Source: an uncultured Bacteroidales bacterium (GTDB taxonomy: Bacteria; Bacteroidota; Bacteroidia; Bacteroidales; UBA932). Taken from it: a stretch of DNA of 43,499 nucleotides. Every line of letters starts with the position of its first letter. The stretch's first letter is position 1. The stretch is from the NCBI GenBank assembly GCA_934695325.1, contig CAKUVD010000016.1, forward strand, positions 1-43,499. Reading direction: 5' to 3'. The notes beneath the pieces are model-generated. The model saw only the letters and a program-made list of their open reading frames with translations, had not been told where the DNA came from and did no database searches. The position numbers were made by a program, and so were the translations under genes. This document shows, in pieces, positions 1 to 9,096 of the stretch.

Positions 1-25
1 AGGTGTGGCTGGAACACCTCCTTTT
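1..25 (+). rRNA. rrs: 16S rRNA, 3' end only
   Basis: The window opens inside the last bases of a 16S rRNA gene. The stretch ending GGAACACCTCC followed by a T run is the Bacteroidota form of the 16S 3' terminus and includes the anti-Shine-Dalgarno CCTCC. The exact mature end is uncertain by a few bases. It is followed by a spacer of about 90 bases and two tRNA genes, the usual start of a 16S-23S spacer. Confidence 0.85.
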
Positions 26-116
26 TGGAGTGAGATTCGACACGAGCTCGCGGTTCGGATGTGCAAGGGGATTCTCAATGAATTTCCTGTACCTAGTCTT
101 TCATTATTTTATATAT

Positions 117-190
117 AGACCTGTAGCTCAGTTGGTTAGAGCACTACACTGATAATGTAGGGGTCAGCAGTTCAAATCTGCTCAGGTCTA
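117..190 (+). tRNA. tRNA-Ile (anticodon GAU)
   Basis: A full cloverleaf can be drawn by eye. The acceptor stem AGACCTG (117-123) pairs with CAGGTCT (183-189), followed by discriminator A190. The anticodon stem CTACA/TGTAG encloses the loop with GAT at 151-153, and the T arm contains TTCAAAT. CCA is not encoded. It lies in the 16S downstream spacer, the standard place for tRNA-Ile in bacterial rRNA operons. Confidence 0.96.
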
Positions 191-207
191 CTGCTCAGAT
201 TTGTAAC

Positions 208-281
208 GGGGGTATAGCTCAGTTGGCTAGAGCATCTGCTTTGCAAGCAGAGGGTCGTCGGTTCGACTCCGTCTACCTCCA
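208..281 (+). tRNA. tRNA-Ala (anticodon UGC)
   Basis: The acceptor stem GGGGGTA (208-214) pairs with TACCTCC (274-280), with discriminator A281. The anticodon stem TCTGC/GCAGA encloses TTTGCAA, giving anticodon TGC at 242-244. The D arm (TAGCTCAGTTGG) and T arm (GGTTCGACTCC) are canonical. It follows tRNA-Ile as in a normal rRNA spacer, but a terminator rather than a 23S gene comes next. Confidence 0.96.
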
Positions 282-285
282 CTGA

Positions 286-319
286 AGAGACTTCGGATTT
301 TTCCGAGGTCTCTTTTTTT
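286..319 (+). terminator. Rho-independent terminator after tRNA-Ala
   Basis: The arm AGAGACTTCGGA (286-297) pairs with TCCGAGGTCTCT (302-313), 12 bp with one G-T pair, and is followed by a run of T. It ends the 16S-tRNA transcript only five bases after tRNA-Ala, where a 23S leader would be expected. Confidence 0.85.
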
Positions 320-387
320 GTTTCGCATTGTCCTGAAAATTCGTATCTTTATCGAATTGTCAGAAAAACTTGAAAAGGAGAATATAT

Positions 388-1833
388 ATGAAGAGACTGA
401 TTTTGCTTGCAGCCGCGGCTGTATTGATGCCGGCAGCATTGTCCGCCCAGAATGCTGCTGATGGGGGAATTTCGCCGGAGGTTCTTGCCCGCATAAGCAA
501 GGGATATTCAGGGAATCCATCAGATAAGGCGATACGGAATGCGCTGGCCGGCAATGCCATCAATGTCCTTGCATCCAATGCCGAGAATGCGGCTATGATC
601 GATACGCATTTCAGCGACAGGGTCAAGACGAAGGGAATTACGGATCAGAAGTCGTCAGGAAGGTGCTGGCTTTTCACTGGGCTCAATGTGTTGAGAGCCA
701 GGATGATTGACAGGTACGACCTGGGTGCTTTCACGCTGTCGCAGAACTATGTGTTTTTTTATGACCAGCTGGAAAAGGCTAATCTCTTCCTGCAGGGAGT
801 CATTGACACGAGAAATCTACCTTTCGATGACAGGAAGGTGGACTGGCTCTTCTCCAACCCTATCAGCGACGGCGGACAGTTCACAGGGGTCTCTGACCTT
901 ATAATGAAATATGGCGTCGTGCCGTCGGATGTGATGCCGGAGACTTTCAGCAGCAACAGCACTTCGCAGATGGCGGCGCAGCTGAAGAACATACTTCGTC
1001 AGGGCGGTCTCAAGCTGCGTTCCGTCTATGACGCCTCAGGAGCCGCTTCTCTGAAAGGCAGGAAGGCTGACGCCGCTGAGGCTGAGGTCAATGCTGAATT
1101 GCAGCAGATGAAGGAGTCTGTCCTTTCGGATGTCTATAGGGTGCTCGCTCTTTGCCTGGGTGTGCCTCCGACTGAGTTTGAGTGGTCTATGTATGACTCT
1201 CACGACAATTTCAAGGGACGCGAACGCTATACGCCTAAGTCATTCTATGAGAAGTATATAGGTGCAGACCTTGACGGAAACTACGTGATGCTTATGAATG
1301 ATCCGACCAGAGAGTACGGCAAGGTGTACGAGATAGATTATGACCGTCACGTATATGACGGCAAGAACTGGCTCTATGTGAACCTTCCTGTGGAGAGGAT
1401 CAAGGAGGTGGCCGCCGCTTCGATAAAGGACAACACTGCAATGTACTTCTCTTGTGACGTCGGTAAGTTCCTTGATTCCAAGAAGGGCGTGCTGGACCTG
1501 GCGAATTATGACTATGAGTCTCTTTTTGGCGTGAAGTTCGATATGGACAAGCGTCAGCGTGTCCAGACGCACGCCAGCGGCTCGTCACACGCTATGACTC
1601 TCATCGCCGTGGACATAAAGGACGACGCTCCTGTCAAGTGGATGGTGGAGAACAGCTGGGGTGCTGATCACGGCTACAAGGGCTGCCTCATAATGACTGA
1701 CCAGTGGTTCTCCGAATATATGTTCCGCGTGGTGGCGGAGAAGAAGTATGTTCCGTCGGACATTCTGGAGATGCTGAACCAGAAGCCTGAGCTCCTCCCT
1801 GCTTGGGATCCGATGTTCGCCGCTGAAGACTGA
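388..1833 (+). CDS. Exported C1-family cysteine peptidase (PepC / bleomycin hydrolase type)
   Basis: This 482-residue papain-fold peptidase belongs to the aminopeptidase C/bleomycin hydrolase family, which trims peptides from the N terminus. The catalytic triad is visible: Cys93 in SSGRCWLF, His401 in SSHAMTL and Asn422 in ENSWG. Unlike cytosolic PepC, it begins with a signal peptide (residues 1-20, MKRLILL then an Ala-rich core ending ALSAQ), so it probably acts in the periplasm or outside the cell. I chose the ATG at 388 because an AGGAG-like site lies 8-12 bases upstream and the signal peptide starts there; an in-frame TTG at 370 is less likely. It stands alone between two terminators. The family call is firm; the exact substrate is unknown. 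Confidence 0.92.
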   Translation: MKRLILLAAAAVLMPAALSAQNAADGGISPEVLARISKGYSGNPSDKAIRNALAGNAINVLASNAENAAMIDTHFSDRVKTKGITDQKSSGRCWLFTGLNVLRARMIDRYDLGAFTLSQNYVFFYDQLEKANLFLQGVIDTRNLPFDDRKVDWLFSNPISDGGQFTGVSDLIMKYGVVPSDVMPETFSSNSTSQMAAQLKNILRQGGLKLRSVYDASGAASLKGRKADAAEAEVNAELQQMKESVLSDVYRVLALCLGVPPTEFEWSMYDSHDNFKGRERYTPKSFYEKYIGADLDGNYVMLMNDPTREYGKVYEIDYDRHVYDGKNWLYVNLPVERIKEVAAASIKDNTAMYFSCDVGKFLDSKKGVLDLANYDYESLFGVKFDMDKRQRVQTHASGSSHAMTLIAVDIKDDAPVKWMVENSWGADHGYKGCLIMTDQWFSEYMFRVVAEKKYVPSDILEMLNQKPELLPAWDPMFAAED

Positions 1834-1865
1834 TACGGCAGAAGCGGGAGAAAAATGTATATTGC

Positions 1866-1903
1866 AAGGGGCTGACTAAGAAGTATTGGTCAAGCCCCTT
1901 TTT
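1866..1903 (+). terminator. Terminator after the C1 peptidase gene
   Basis: AAGGGGCTGAC (1866-1876) pairs with GTCAAGCCCCTT (1889-1900) with one bulged base, and runs into a T tract. It separates the peptidase gene from the Sus operon. Confidence 0.8.
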
Positions 1904-1944
1904 CCTGTTCTGTTTAGGCCGGCATTGTATTTATGCTGAAATGT

Positions 1945-1975
1945 TTTGTGATATTGCTATTAAACGTTATATTTG
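1945..1975 (+). promoter_or_regulatory. Bacteroidota-type promoter of the first Sus operon
   Basis: TTTG (1945-1948) and TATATTTG (1968-1975) are separated by 19 bases, an exact match to the Bacteroidota housekeeping consensus TTTG-N19-TAnnTTTG. Transcription would start near 1982, leaving a leader of about 60 bases before the SusC start at 2045. No sigma or anti-sigma gene adjoins this operon. Confidence 0.65.
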
Positions 1976-2044
1976 TCCTTAAGTCGTATTGATGTTAATC
2001 ATTTTTGCGACAATGGCTAATAATTAATAACATTTTTCTACTTT

Positions 2045-5000
2045 ATGATTAAAACATTGAAGCACGCATTGCTCAAGCTTTGTGCGACGGCATTCGCTTT
2101 TGCAGGCTTGAATGTGTTCTCTCCTGCCGTCTCGGCACAGGAGATATCGCAATCTGGGGGCGGGACGTCGGTCTCCGGCATTGTCACTGATGACCAAGGC
2201 CCGGTAGCCGGTGCCGCAGTTATGATAAAAGGCGGGAAAGGAGGCGTAGTGACGGAACAGGACGGTTCCTATATGCTTTCCGGGCTGAAAAAGGGCGATG
2301 TCCTGGTCTTCACGCTTCTGGGCTATGCAGACAAGGAAGTCGTCTGGAAAGGAGAGGCCAAGGTCGATGTCGTCCTTTCCGCTTCATCTGAGCTTCTTGA
2401 CGGGACGGTAGTGACCGCCCTCGGTATCAGGAGGGCTGAAAAAGCATTGAGCTACAACGTTCAGGAGGTCAAGGCCGATGAACTTTTGCGCTCAAAGGAC
2501 GCTAACTTCGTGAACTCCCTTAACGGCAAAGTCGCCGGAGTGACCATCAACCGCAGTTCAAGCGGTGTCGGCGGAGCCACTAGAGTGGTGATGCGAGGCG
2601 CAAAGTCCATCGAGGGTGACAACAATGTCCTGTATGTCATTGACGGTATTCCTCTTGTGAATACTGTGCTCGGCACCGGCAATGAGGTCATCGGAGGCAC
2701 AAAGGCCACAACGGAAGGCATAGCCGACTTCAACCCTGAGGACATTGAGAGCATCTCGGTGCTTTCCGGCCCTTCTGCGGCAGCCCTCTATGGCTCGTCA
2801 GCCGCTAACGGTGTCATCCTCATAACCACGAAAAAAGGCTCTGAAGGCAAGCTGAGCGTTTCGTTCTCTTCGACTACGGAATTCAGCAAGGCCTATATGA
2901 CCCCGGAGTTCCAGAATACGTACGGAAACAAGGAGGGGACGTTCGAGAGCTGGGGGAATCAGTTGGCGACTCCGACAAGTTACGACCCTAAGGATGATTT
3001 CTTCCAGACAGGCTTGAATCTTATCAATGCTCTTACTCTCACCACGGGGACGAAGCGCAACCAGACTTATGCGTCTGTGTCTTCGACGAACTCCAAGGGC
3101 ATTGTCCCTAACAACAAGTATAATCGTCTGAACCTCACTTTCAGGAATACTTCTACGTTCCTAAATGACAAACTGACTCTTGACCTGGGTGCGCAGTATG
3201 TGCATCAGACTGACCAGAATATGGTCTCTCAGGGACGTTATCAGAACCCTGTGATGGCTGCCTATCTGTTCCCGAGAGGGGAGAGCTGGGACGCGGTGAA
3301 GTCATTTGAGCGATATAACACCAGCCGTAACATCTACACGCAGTATTGGCCGGTGAAAGATGATGATTTCGGCCCTGACAACCCTTACTGGACGGCATAC
3401 CGCGATATGTCCCCGAGCTCAAAGAACCGCTATATGTTCAGCGTTGGGGCGACATATAAGATTCTCGACTGGCTCAATGTATCGGCACGTTATCGCTTCG
3501 ATGACTCTGTCATTGACACGGAGCGCAAGGTATATGCCACTACGAATGTGGTATTCACAGAGGGCTCTGACAAAGGCCTTTATGAGTGGTGCAGCTTCAA
3601 GGACCGCCAGGAATATGCAGATGCGATGCTCAACATTGACAAGACGCTCGGCCAGTTCCGTCTCACTGCCAACATTGGATACAGTTACTCTAACTATTGG
3701 TCCGCTACGAAAGGATACAGGGGGCCGCTCAAGCTTGTCCCTAACCTCTTCGCCTTCGGGAACATAGATAATCCTAAGGCCTCTCCTATAGAGGACGGTG
3801 GCTACAGTGCGGTTCGTAACAATGCCGTGTTCGGCAACATTGAACTGGGGTGGAGGAGTATGCTCTATCTTACTCTCTCCGGCAGAAATGACTGGAACTC
3901 ACGTCTTGTGAATACCGCTCATCCTTCGTTCTTCTATCCTTCCGTGGGCCTTTCGGCCGTGATTTCCGAAATGGTGAATATGCCTCAATGGTTCTCATAC
4001 TTGAAAGTGCGCGGGTCGTACACTGAGGTAGGCGCTCCGGTGTCTCGCTCGGGCCTGACTCCAGGGACTGTCACGACTCCTATAAAGGGCGGCATTGCCC
4101 AGGAGACCGGCATATATCCGTTCACGGACTTCAAGGCGGAGCGTACTCGTTCTTATGAACTCGGTGCGGAACTCAGACTCTGGAACAGTCTTCGCGCCCA
4201 GGTTACGTGGTATCACTCGAATACGTATAACCAGACGTTCCTCGGAACTCTTCCCGAGTATTCCGGATATAAGCAGATCTATCTGCAGGCCGGCAACGTG
4301 GAGAACCGCGGATGGGAGGCTTCTCTCGGCTATTTCAACAAGATCGGAGACTTTGGCATCTCATCAAGCCTGACGTTCTCTCGCAATAAGAACGAAATCA
4401 AGGAGATGGTGCACGACTACAAGACAGATGTCAGCCTGGACCCTATCAATATCCCTCAGGTTCTCAAAGAGAATGGGCGTGTCATATTGAAGGAGGGCGG
4501 CAGCATCAATGATATCTATGCCAACACGTTCCTGAAGAAAGACAGTCAGGGATATGTGGAGATCAAGTCTGACGGCACATATACGATGGAAAGAGGCGAG
4601 CCTGTATATCTCGGGCACACGACACCTGACTTCACTCTCGGATGGAACAACACGTTCAGTTGGAAGGGCCTGTCGCTCAGCTTCCTTCTCAACGGACGTT
4701 TCGGCGGCGTGGTGACATCGTCTACTGAGGCCATCCTTGACAGGTTCGGAGTGTCCAAGGCGTCAGGCGAGGCGCGTGCTGCCGGTGGCGTAATGCTCCC
4801 GGGGCAGGGCCTTGTGGATGCTGAGACATATTTCAAGAAAGTGGGCACTGGCGATTACCAGACTTCAGGGTATTATCTGTACAGCGCCACGAACATTCGC
4901 CTTCAGGAATTGACAGTGGGCTATACCTTCCCGAACAAGTGGTTCAAGAATGTGCTCAAGGACCTGACGCTGTCGTTCATCGCCAACAATCCGTGGGTAA

Positions 5001-5125
5001 TCTATTGCGAGGCTCCGTTCGATCCTGAACTGACTCCGTCTACGGCGACATACGGGCAGGGCAATGACTACTTTATGCAGCCGAGCGTCAGAAGCTATGC
5101 ATTCAGTCTCAAGTTTAAATTCTGA
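2045..5125 (+). CDS. SusC-like TonB-dependent outer-membrane glycan transporter
   Basis: This 1026-residue outer-membrane beta-barrel imports oligosaccharides using energy from TonB. In order it has a signal peptide (1-31, ending AVSAQ), a carboxypeptidase-regulatory-like domain (about 40-115, VSGIVTDDQGPVAGAAV), a plug domain (about 118-260, with LYVIDGIPLV and AALYGSSAANGVILITTKKG), and a long barrel ending in an aromatic strand (YAFSLKFKF). It has no STN extension, so it is not expected to signal through a FecR partner, which fits the absence of sigma/anti-sigma genes nearby. It is the first gene of a four-gene operon, five bases before susD. The substrate cannot be read from the barrel; the neighbouring GH18 gene suggests N-glycan or chitobiose-containing sugars. 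Confidence 0.95.
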   Translation: MIKTLKHALLKLCATAFAFAGLNVFSPAVSAQEISQSGGGTSVSGIVTDDQGPVAGAAVMIKGGKGGVVTEQDGSYMLSGLKKGDVLVFTLLGYADKEVVWKGEAKVDVVLSASSELLDGTVVTALGIRRAEKALSYNVQEVKADELLRSKDANFVNSLNGKVAGVTINRSSSGVGGATRVVMRGAKSIEGDNNVLYVIDGIPLVNTVLGTGNEVIGGTKATTEGIADFNPEDIESISVLSGPSAAALYGSSAANGVILITTKKGSEGKLSVSFSSTTEFSKAYMTPEFQNTYGNKEGTFESWGNQLATPTSYDPKDDFFQTGLNLINALTLTTGTKRNQTYASVSSTNSKGIVPNNKYNRLNLTFRNTSTFLNDKLTLDLGAQYVHQTDQNMVSQGRYQNPVMAAYLFPRGESWDAVKSFERYNTSRNIYTQYWPVKDDDFGPDNPYWTAYRDMSPSSKNRYMFSVGATYKILDWLNVSARYRFDDSVIDTERKVYATTNVVFTEGSDKGLYEWCSFKDRQEYADAMLNIDKTLGQFRLTANIGYSYSNYWSATKGYRGPLKLVPNLFAFGNIDNPKASPIEDGGYSAVRNNAVFGNIELGWRSMLYLTLSGRNDWNSRLVNTAHPSFFYPSVGLSAVISEMVNMPQWFSYLKVRGSYTEVGAPVSRSGLTPGTVTTPIKGGIAQETGIYPFTDFKAERTRSYELGAELRLWNSLRAQVTWYHSNTYNQTFLGTLPEYSGYKQIYLQAGNVENRGWEASLGYFNKIGDFGISSSLTFSRNKNEIKEMVHDYKTDVSLDPINIPQVLKENGRVILKEGGSINDIYANTFLKKDSQGYVEIKSDGTYTMERGEPVYLGHTTPDFTLGWNNTFSWKGLSLSFLLNGRFGGVVTSSTEAILDRFGVSKASGEARAAGGVMLPGQGLVDAETYFKKVGTGDYQTSGYYLYSATNIRLQELTVGYTFPNKWFKNVLKDLTLSFIANNPWVIYCEAPFDPELTPSTATYGQGNDYFMQPSVRSYAFSLKFKF

Positions 5126-5130
5126 TTCCA

Positions 5131-6735
5131 ATGAAAATGAACAATATAATAAAATTTGTCGTCGGCATCTCAGCGATTTCTCTGGTGGCGTCCTGCAACT
5201 ATGAGGAGATCAACACGAATCCTTATGAGATGACAGATGAAATGGGCAAGATGGACGGCATCTCCCTGGGAAGCTACATCACGGCGATGGAGAGATATGT
5301 ACTTCCTGTCGGAACGCAGGCGGACCGTACGGATATGATAAACAACTATCAGGTGGCGTACAATCTGTCGGCGGACTGCTGGAGTGGTTACTTCGGCCAG
5401 AACAATAACTGGAACAGTGGTTACAACAATACCACTTACTATCTTATGGATGGGTGGGTGTCAGCTACTTACAGTAATTCGTACACGGAAGTCCTTCCGT
5501 CTTGGAAGAAGCTGAAGGAGGCTTCAGAGAAGCTTGAGGCTCCCGAAGTCTATGCTCTCGCCCAGATTCTCAAGATATCCTGCTGGCATAAGACGCTGGA
5601 GTCTTTCGGCCCTATTCCTTATACGCACGCCGGGGAGATGGCTCTTGTCATACCTTTCGACAGGGAGCGTGACGTCTATGAGGCTATGTTCAAGGATTTG
5701 AAAGAGGCTGTGGCCGTTCTCACTCCGTATGCCGAGGCGGGCGCCACTGTGGTGGCGGCCTATGACGCAGTGTATGCAGGATCGGCCAGACAGTGGGTGA
5801 AGTACGCTAACTCCCTTATGCTCCGTCTTGCTATGCGTGTCCGCTTCGCTGATGAGGCTCTCGCCAAGCAGTGGGTCGGGGAGGCTCTTTCACAGAGCGT
5901 AGGGCTTATGACGGCGGCCAATGACGCAGCGCAGATGAGCACTGGCGCCGGCTATGTTTTCGTGAACAATATCCAGTATCTTGCGGAGTCTTACTCTGAG
6001 TGCCGCGTGGCCACTTCCGTATATGCCTATCTGAACGGCTATCAGGACAAGCGTCTGGCCAAGTATATGCAGACAAGCGAGTCGAGATATGCCCTTACGG
6101 CGTTTGACGGAAACAAGTACGCTCCTATCCCGTCCGGGACGGCGTCGCAGAAAGGCACGTACGGGGACTTCTCGCTTCCTGAGATGACGAGCGCCACTCC
6201 GACTTACTGGATGCGCACCTCGGAAGTGCTTTTCCTCAAGGCTGAGGCTGCATTGGTATGGCCAGAGTTCGGAGACGCAGCGCAGCTCTATAAGGAAGGC
6301 GTGGAGATGTCATTCGTGGAGAACGGTCTCACGGCCGCTGACGCTGACGCCTATATGGCGACTGACTATAAGCCTTGCAAGGTGGATATCTATGGCTATT
6401 CTGCTGCGGCGCCTACGGAGGCCACCACGCAGTTCTCCGGGACAGATGAGCAGAAGCTTGAAAAGATAATGATACAGAAGTGGATAGCTCTCTATCCTAA
6501 CGGGCAGGAGGCTTGGACTGAATGGAGAAGGACAGGCTATCCGGCACTGAATCAGGTGATGAGGAATAACGGGACTGGCGACGGCATCACGAGCGAGGGA
6601 CGTATCCGCCGTATGATCTATCCTATAAGTTTCTATCAGTCAGAGCAGGACAAGGCCAACTACGATGACGCTGTCGCAAAGCTCGGCGGCGATGACAAGG
6701 CTACCACGAAACTCTGGTGGGACTGCAAAAAGTAA
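5131..6735 (+). CDS. SusD/RagB-like surface glycan-binding lipoprotein
   Basis: This 534-residue lipoprotein is the lid partner of the upstream SusC and captures glycans at the cell surface. The signal peptide ends at the lipobox ending VASC, with Cys22. The N-terminal TNPYEMTDEM and the helical body resemble the SusD-like subgroup found with N-glycan loci rather than classical RagB. The C-terminal half contains MRTSEVLFLKAEAAL and a region near EAWTEWRRTGYPAL, both typical of the family. It lies five bases after susC and 13 before the GH18 gene, so the three are co-transcribed. The family is clear; the ligand is inferred only from context. Confidence 0.93.
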   Translation: MKMNNIIKFVVGISAISLVASCNYEEINTNPYEMTDEMGKMDGISLGSYITAMERYVLPVGTQADRTDMINNYQVAYNLSADCWSGYFGQNNNWNSGYNNTTYYLMDGWVSATYSNSYTEVLPSWKKLKEASEKLEAPEVYALAQILKISCWHKTLESFGPIPYTHAGEMALVIPFDRERDVYEAMFKDLKEAVAVLTPYAEAGATVVAAYDAVYAGSARQWVKYANSLMLRLAMRVRFADEALAKQWVGEALSQSVGLMTAANDAAQMSTGAGYVFVNNIQYLAESYSECRVATSVYAYLNGYQDKRLAKYMQTSESRYALTAFDGNKYAPIPSGTASQKGTYGDFSLPEMTSATPTYWMRTSEVLFLKAEAALVWPEFGDAAQLYKEGVEMSFVENGLTAADADAYMATDYKPCKVDIYGYSAAAPTEATTQFSGTDEQKLEKIMIQKWIALYPNGQEAWTEWRRTGYPALNQVMRNNGTGDGITSEGRIRRMIYPISFYQSEQDKANYDDAVAKLGGDDKATTKLWWDCKK

Positions 6736-6748
6736 ATTTTAATGATCA

Positions 6749-7891
6749 ATGATTATGGACATCATAAAGAAATTATTGTGCATTGTTCCTGTGGTCGGGG
6801 CGTTTGCCGTTTCCTGCACGGATGCGGAGAAGATCGAGGTGGATCACATCGGCGGCTATAACACTATGAACAATGCTGAGAGCGACGCTTATTACGAAAA
6901 CATAAGGGCGTACAAACTGACGGGCGAGAACCATCAGCGTCCTGTGGCGTTCGGATGGTTCTCTGACTGGAACCCTACCGGGACACAGCGCAGGGGCTAT
7001 CTCTCGTCGATGCCTGACAGTATTGACATCGTCTCTATGTGGTCTGGCGCACCGGACAGGAATACCATCACGCCAGAGCAGAAGGCTGACAAGGAATTCG
7101 TGCAGAAAGTGAAGGGGACCAAGTTGCTGGAGGTGAGCCTTATTTCTCACATAGGCAAGGGAAGGACTCCGGAATCCATCTATGCTGAGATCTACAAGCA
7201 GGCGGAGGCTGAGGGCTGGAACGACAGCAAACTTTCAGAGGCGAAGAAACTCGCCAGGTGGGATTTCTGGGGATTCAAGTCTCACGACCTTCAGAATACC
7301 GAGGAACTTGATGCCGCCATAGCCGTCTATGCCAAGGCGCTGTGTGACACTCTGTTCACAAGTGAATGGGATGGGTTCGACATCGACTGGGAGCTTGGCT
7401 CCGGAACCAATGATCACGACGGTACTTTGAACAACAGCACTATCGTGACCCTCATCAAAGAGATGGGCAAGTATATCGGGCCTGCGAGCGACCCTGACGG
7501 CAAGGGACATAAGCTGCTTTGCGTGGACGGCGGCATCTCCAGTCTGATGAGCAAGGTGGATGACTATGTGGACTATTGGATTTCCCAGAACTACGGCAGC
7601 AGTTCATTCAACTTCAACTGGTATGCGGCGGCTCCGGAGAAGATAATCATCACGGAAAACTTCGAGGCTTATGCATTGACCGGCGGAAACCTTTGGTCTC
7701 AGGCGGCTATTATGCCTGATAATGGGTTCAAGGGCGGTGTAGGTGCGTATCGCTTCCAGAAGGACTATGACAATGCTCCGGACTATAAGTATATGCGCAA
7801 GGCCATTCAGATAAACCAGCAGGTGTTCAATGAGTGGAAAGATGCCCAGTCCAATGGTGGGAACAATGATTCAAAACAGGATAACCAGTAA
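6749..7891 (+). CDS. GH18-family endoglycosidase-like lipoprotein
   Basis: This 380-residue lipoprotein (lipobox Cys23 in FAVSCTDAEK) has a glycoside hydrolase family 18 barrel. The catalytic signature DxxDxDxE is complete: DGFDIDWE at residues 208-215, with Glu215 as the predicted acid. Members placed next to susC/susD in Bacteroides are often endo-beta-N-acetylglucosaminidases that cut the chitobiose core of N-glycans, which is the likely role here. In some loci GH18-fold proteins have lost the catalytic residues and only bind glycan; the intact motif argues against that. The C terminus ends in a short Asn/Gln/Ser-rich tail (NGGNNDSKQDNQ). ATG codons at 6749 and 6755 are both possible starts. 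A chitinase activity remains an alternative. Confidence 0.85.
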   Translation: MIMDIIKKLLCIVPVVGAFAVSCTDAEKIEVDHIGGYNTMNNAESDAYYENIRAYKLTGENHQRPVAFGWFSDWNPTGTQRRGYLSSMPDSIDIVSMWSGAPDRNTITPEQKADKEFVQKVKGTKLLEVSLISHIGKGRTPESIYAEIYKQAEAEGWNDSKLSEAKKLARWDFWGFKSHDLQNTEELDAAIAVYAKALCDTLFTSEWDGFDIDWELGSGTNDHDGTLNNSTIVTLIKEMGKYIGPASDPDGKGHKLLCVDGGISSLMSKVDDYVDYWISQNYGSSSFNFNWYAAAPEKIIITENFEAYALTGGNLWSQAAIMPDNGFKGGVGAYRFQKDYDNAPDYKYMRKAIQINQQVFNEWKDAQSNGGNNDSKQDNQ

Positions 7892-7897
7892 CAGATT

Positions 7898-9010
7898 ATG
7901 AACGGAATTTTCAGATATTTTGCCGCGGGGGCTCTCGGGATTGCGATTGTCTCGTGCGACAGTCTCGAGGATAAGCTTCTGGAATCGAAGGTCTATTTCG
8001 AGAGCGTGAAGAGCACAATCGAAGTGGACGGCGACGCCGCCATCAGCATTGACCTTAAATCGCGCCTTACTTCATCGAAGGATGTCGATGTGGATATCGT
8101 GTATGCGATTGCCGGCGAAAGCGCTGTGACGGAGTATAACGACAAGTATGGAACACAGCTTGAGCCTCTCAAGGGGGCGAAGCTGCTCAATGCCTCGGCT
8201 CATATCAAGGCCGGAGACATCTATTCTGACGCAGTGAAGATCAGCATTGACGATGTGTCCGTGGTTGAGGAGGGCAAGAGCTATCTCCTTCCGGTACAGA
8301 TAGTGTCTTCTACTTCGGCCTCCATCAGCGGTGCGGATATGACATATTTCATAGTGAAGAAGCCGGTCAAGATCTTCAATGTGGGCAATTTCTCTTACAG
8401 AAACTATGTCACGGTGCCTCTTACCGCCAACAACAAGTTCACTTCTTGTACTTATGAGGCTCTTATCAATGTGAGTCGCTTCCCTGGCAACGCCACGATT
8501 ATGGGATGTGAGGGCGTGATGATTCTCCGTATCGGCGATTCTCCGACGGTGGCTTCCAACCAGGTCCAGGTGGCCGGGAAGGTGGACTTCCTCGGGCCTA
8601 AGCTTGAAGCCGGCAAGTGGTATCATATCGCTCTGGTTTGTGACGGCCCTAAGGGCACGGCTACTATCTACCTTAACGGTGAGAAAGCGAGCGAAGCGGG
8701 ACTTGCCGCTATGCCGGAGACTCTGGTGACCGGGACCGAGGGCTTCAGTGTAGGTCTTGTCCCTGGCTTCAAGTGGGGAGAGCGCCCGTTCTATGGAATG
8801 ATGAGCGAGGTGCGTCTGTGGACTGTTCCTCGCACTGCCAACCAGATCAAGGAGAATATGCTTTCGGTCGATCCGACTAGTGAAGGGCTTCTCGCTTATT
8901 ATAAGCTGAATCAGGATCCTGTCAAGGATGCTTCTCCGAACGGGATGGATCCTAAGGCGGTGAATCTTACCATAAAGGCTCTTGACGCTCCTCTTATGAG
9001 TGTAGAGTAG
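7898..9010 (+). CDS. DUF1735 + LamG/concanavalin-like surface lipoprotein
   Basis: This 370-residue lipoprotein (Cys20 in AIVSCDSLEDK) has two parts. Residues about 25-145 look like the DUF1735 (BT_3987-like N-terminal) domain, with paired beta strands such as DVDIVYAIAGESAVTEYNDKY. Residues about 150-370 form a LamG/concanavalin-A-like lectin domain, seen in WYHIALVCDGPKGTATIYLNG and the EVRLWTVPRTANQI stretch. Such proteins act as extra surface glycan binders in N-glycan utilization loci. It starts six bases after the GH18 gene and is the last gene before a strong hairpin. I see no catalytic motif. The domain calls are made by pattern, so boundaries are approximate. Confidence 0.83.
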   Translation: MNGIFRYFAAGALGIAIVSCDSLEDKLLESKVYFESVKSTIEVDGDAAISIDLKSRLTSSKDVDVDIVYAIAGESAVTEYNDKYGTQLEPLKGAKLLNASAHIKAGDIYSDAVKISIDDVSVVEEGKSYLLPVQIVSSTSASISGADMTYFIVKKPVKIFNVGNFSYRNYVTVPLTANNKFTSCTYEALINVSRFPGNATIMGCEGVMILRIGDSPTVASNQVQVAGKVDFLGPKLEAGKWYHIALVCDGPKGTATIYLNGEKASEAGLAAMPETLVTGTEGFSVGLVPGFKWGERPFYGMMSEVRLWTVPRTANQIKENMLSVDPTSEGLLAYYKLNQDPVKDASPNGMDPKAVNLTIKALDAPLMSVE

Positions 9011-9032
9011 AAGAGTCGGGAAATTCTGATTA

Positions 9033-9070
9033 CGGGGCGACCGGAGCCGTTTTTGGCTCCGGTCGCCCCG
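9033..9070 (+). terminator. Perfect 16-bp hairpin closing the first Sus operon
   Basis: CGGGGCGACCGGAGCC (9033-9048) is exactly complementary to 9055-9070, with a six-base loop GTTTTT. A short T-rich stretch (CTCTTTG) follows. It sits between the convergent DUF1735 gene and the minus-strand gene at 9097-9450, so it may stop transcription from both sides. Confidence 0.8.
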
Positions 9071-9096
9071 ATCTCTTTGTATCGAAAGTCTTTATA

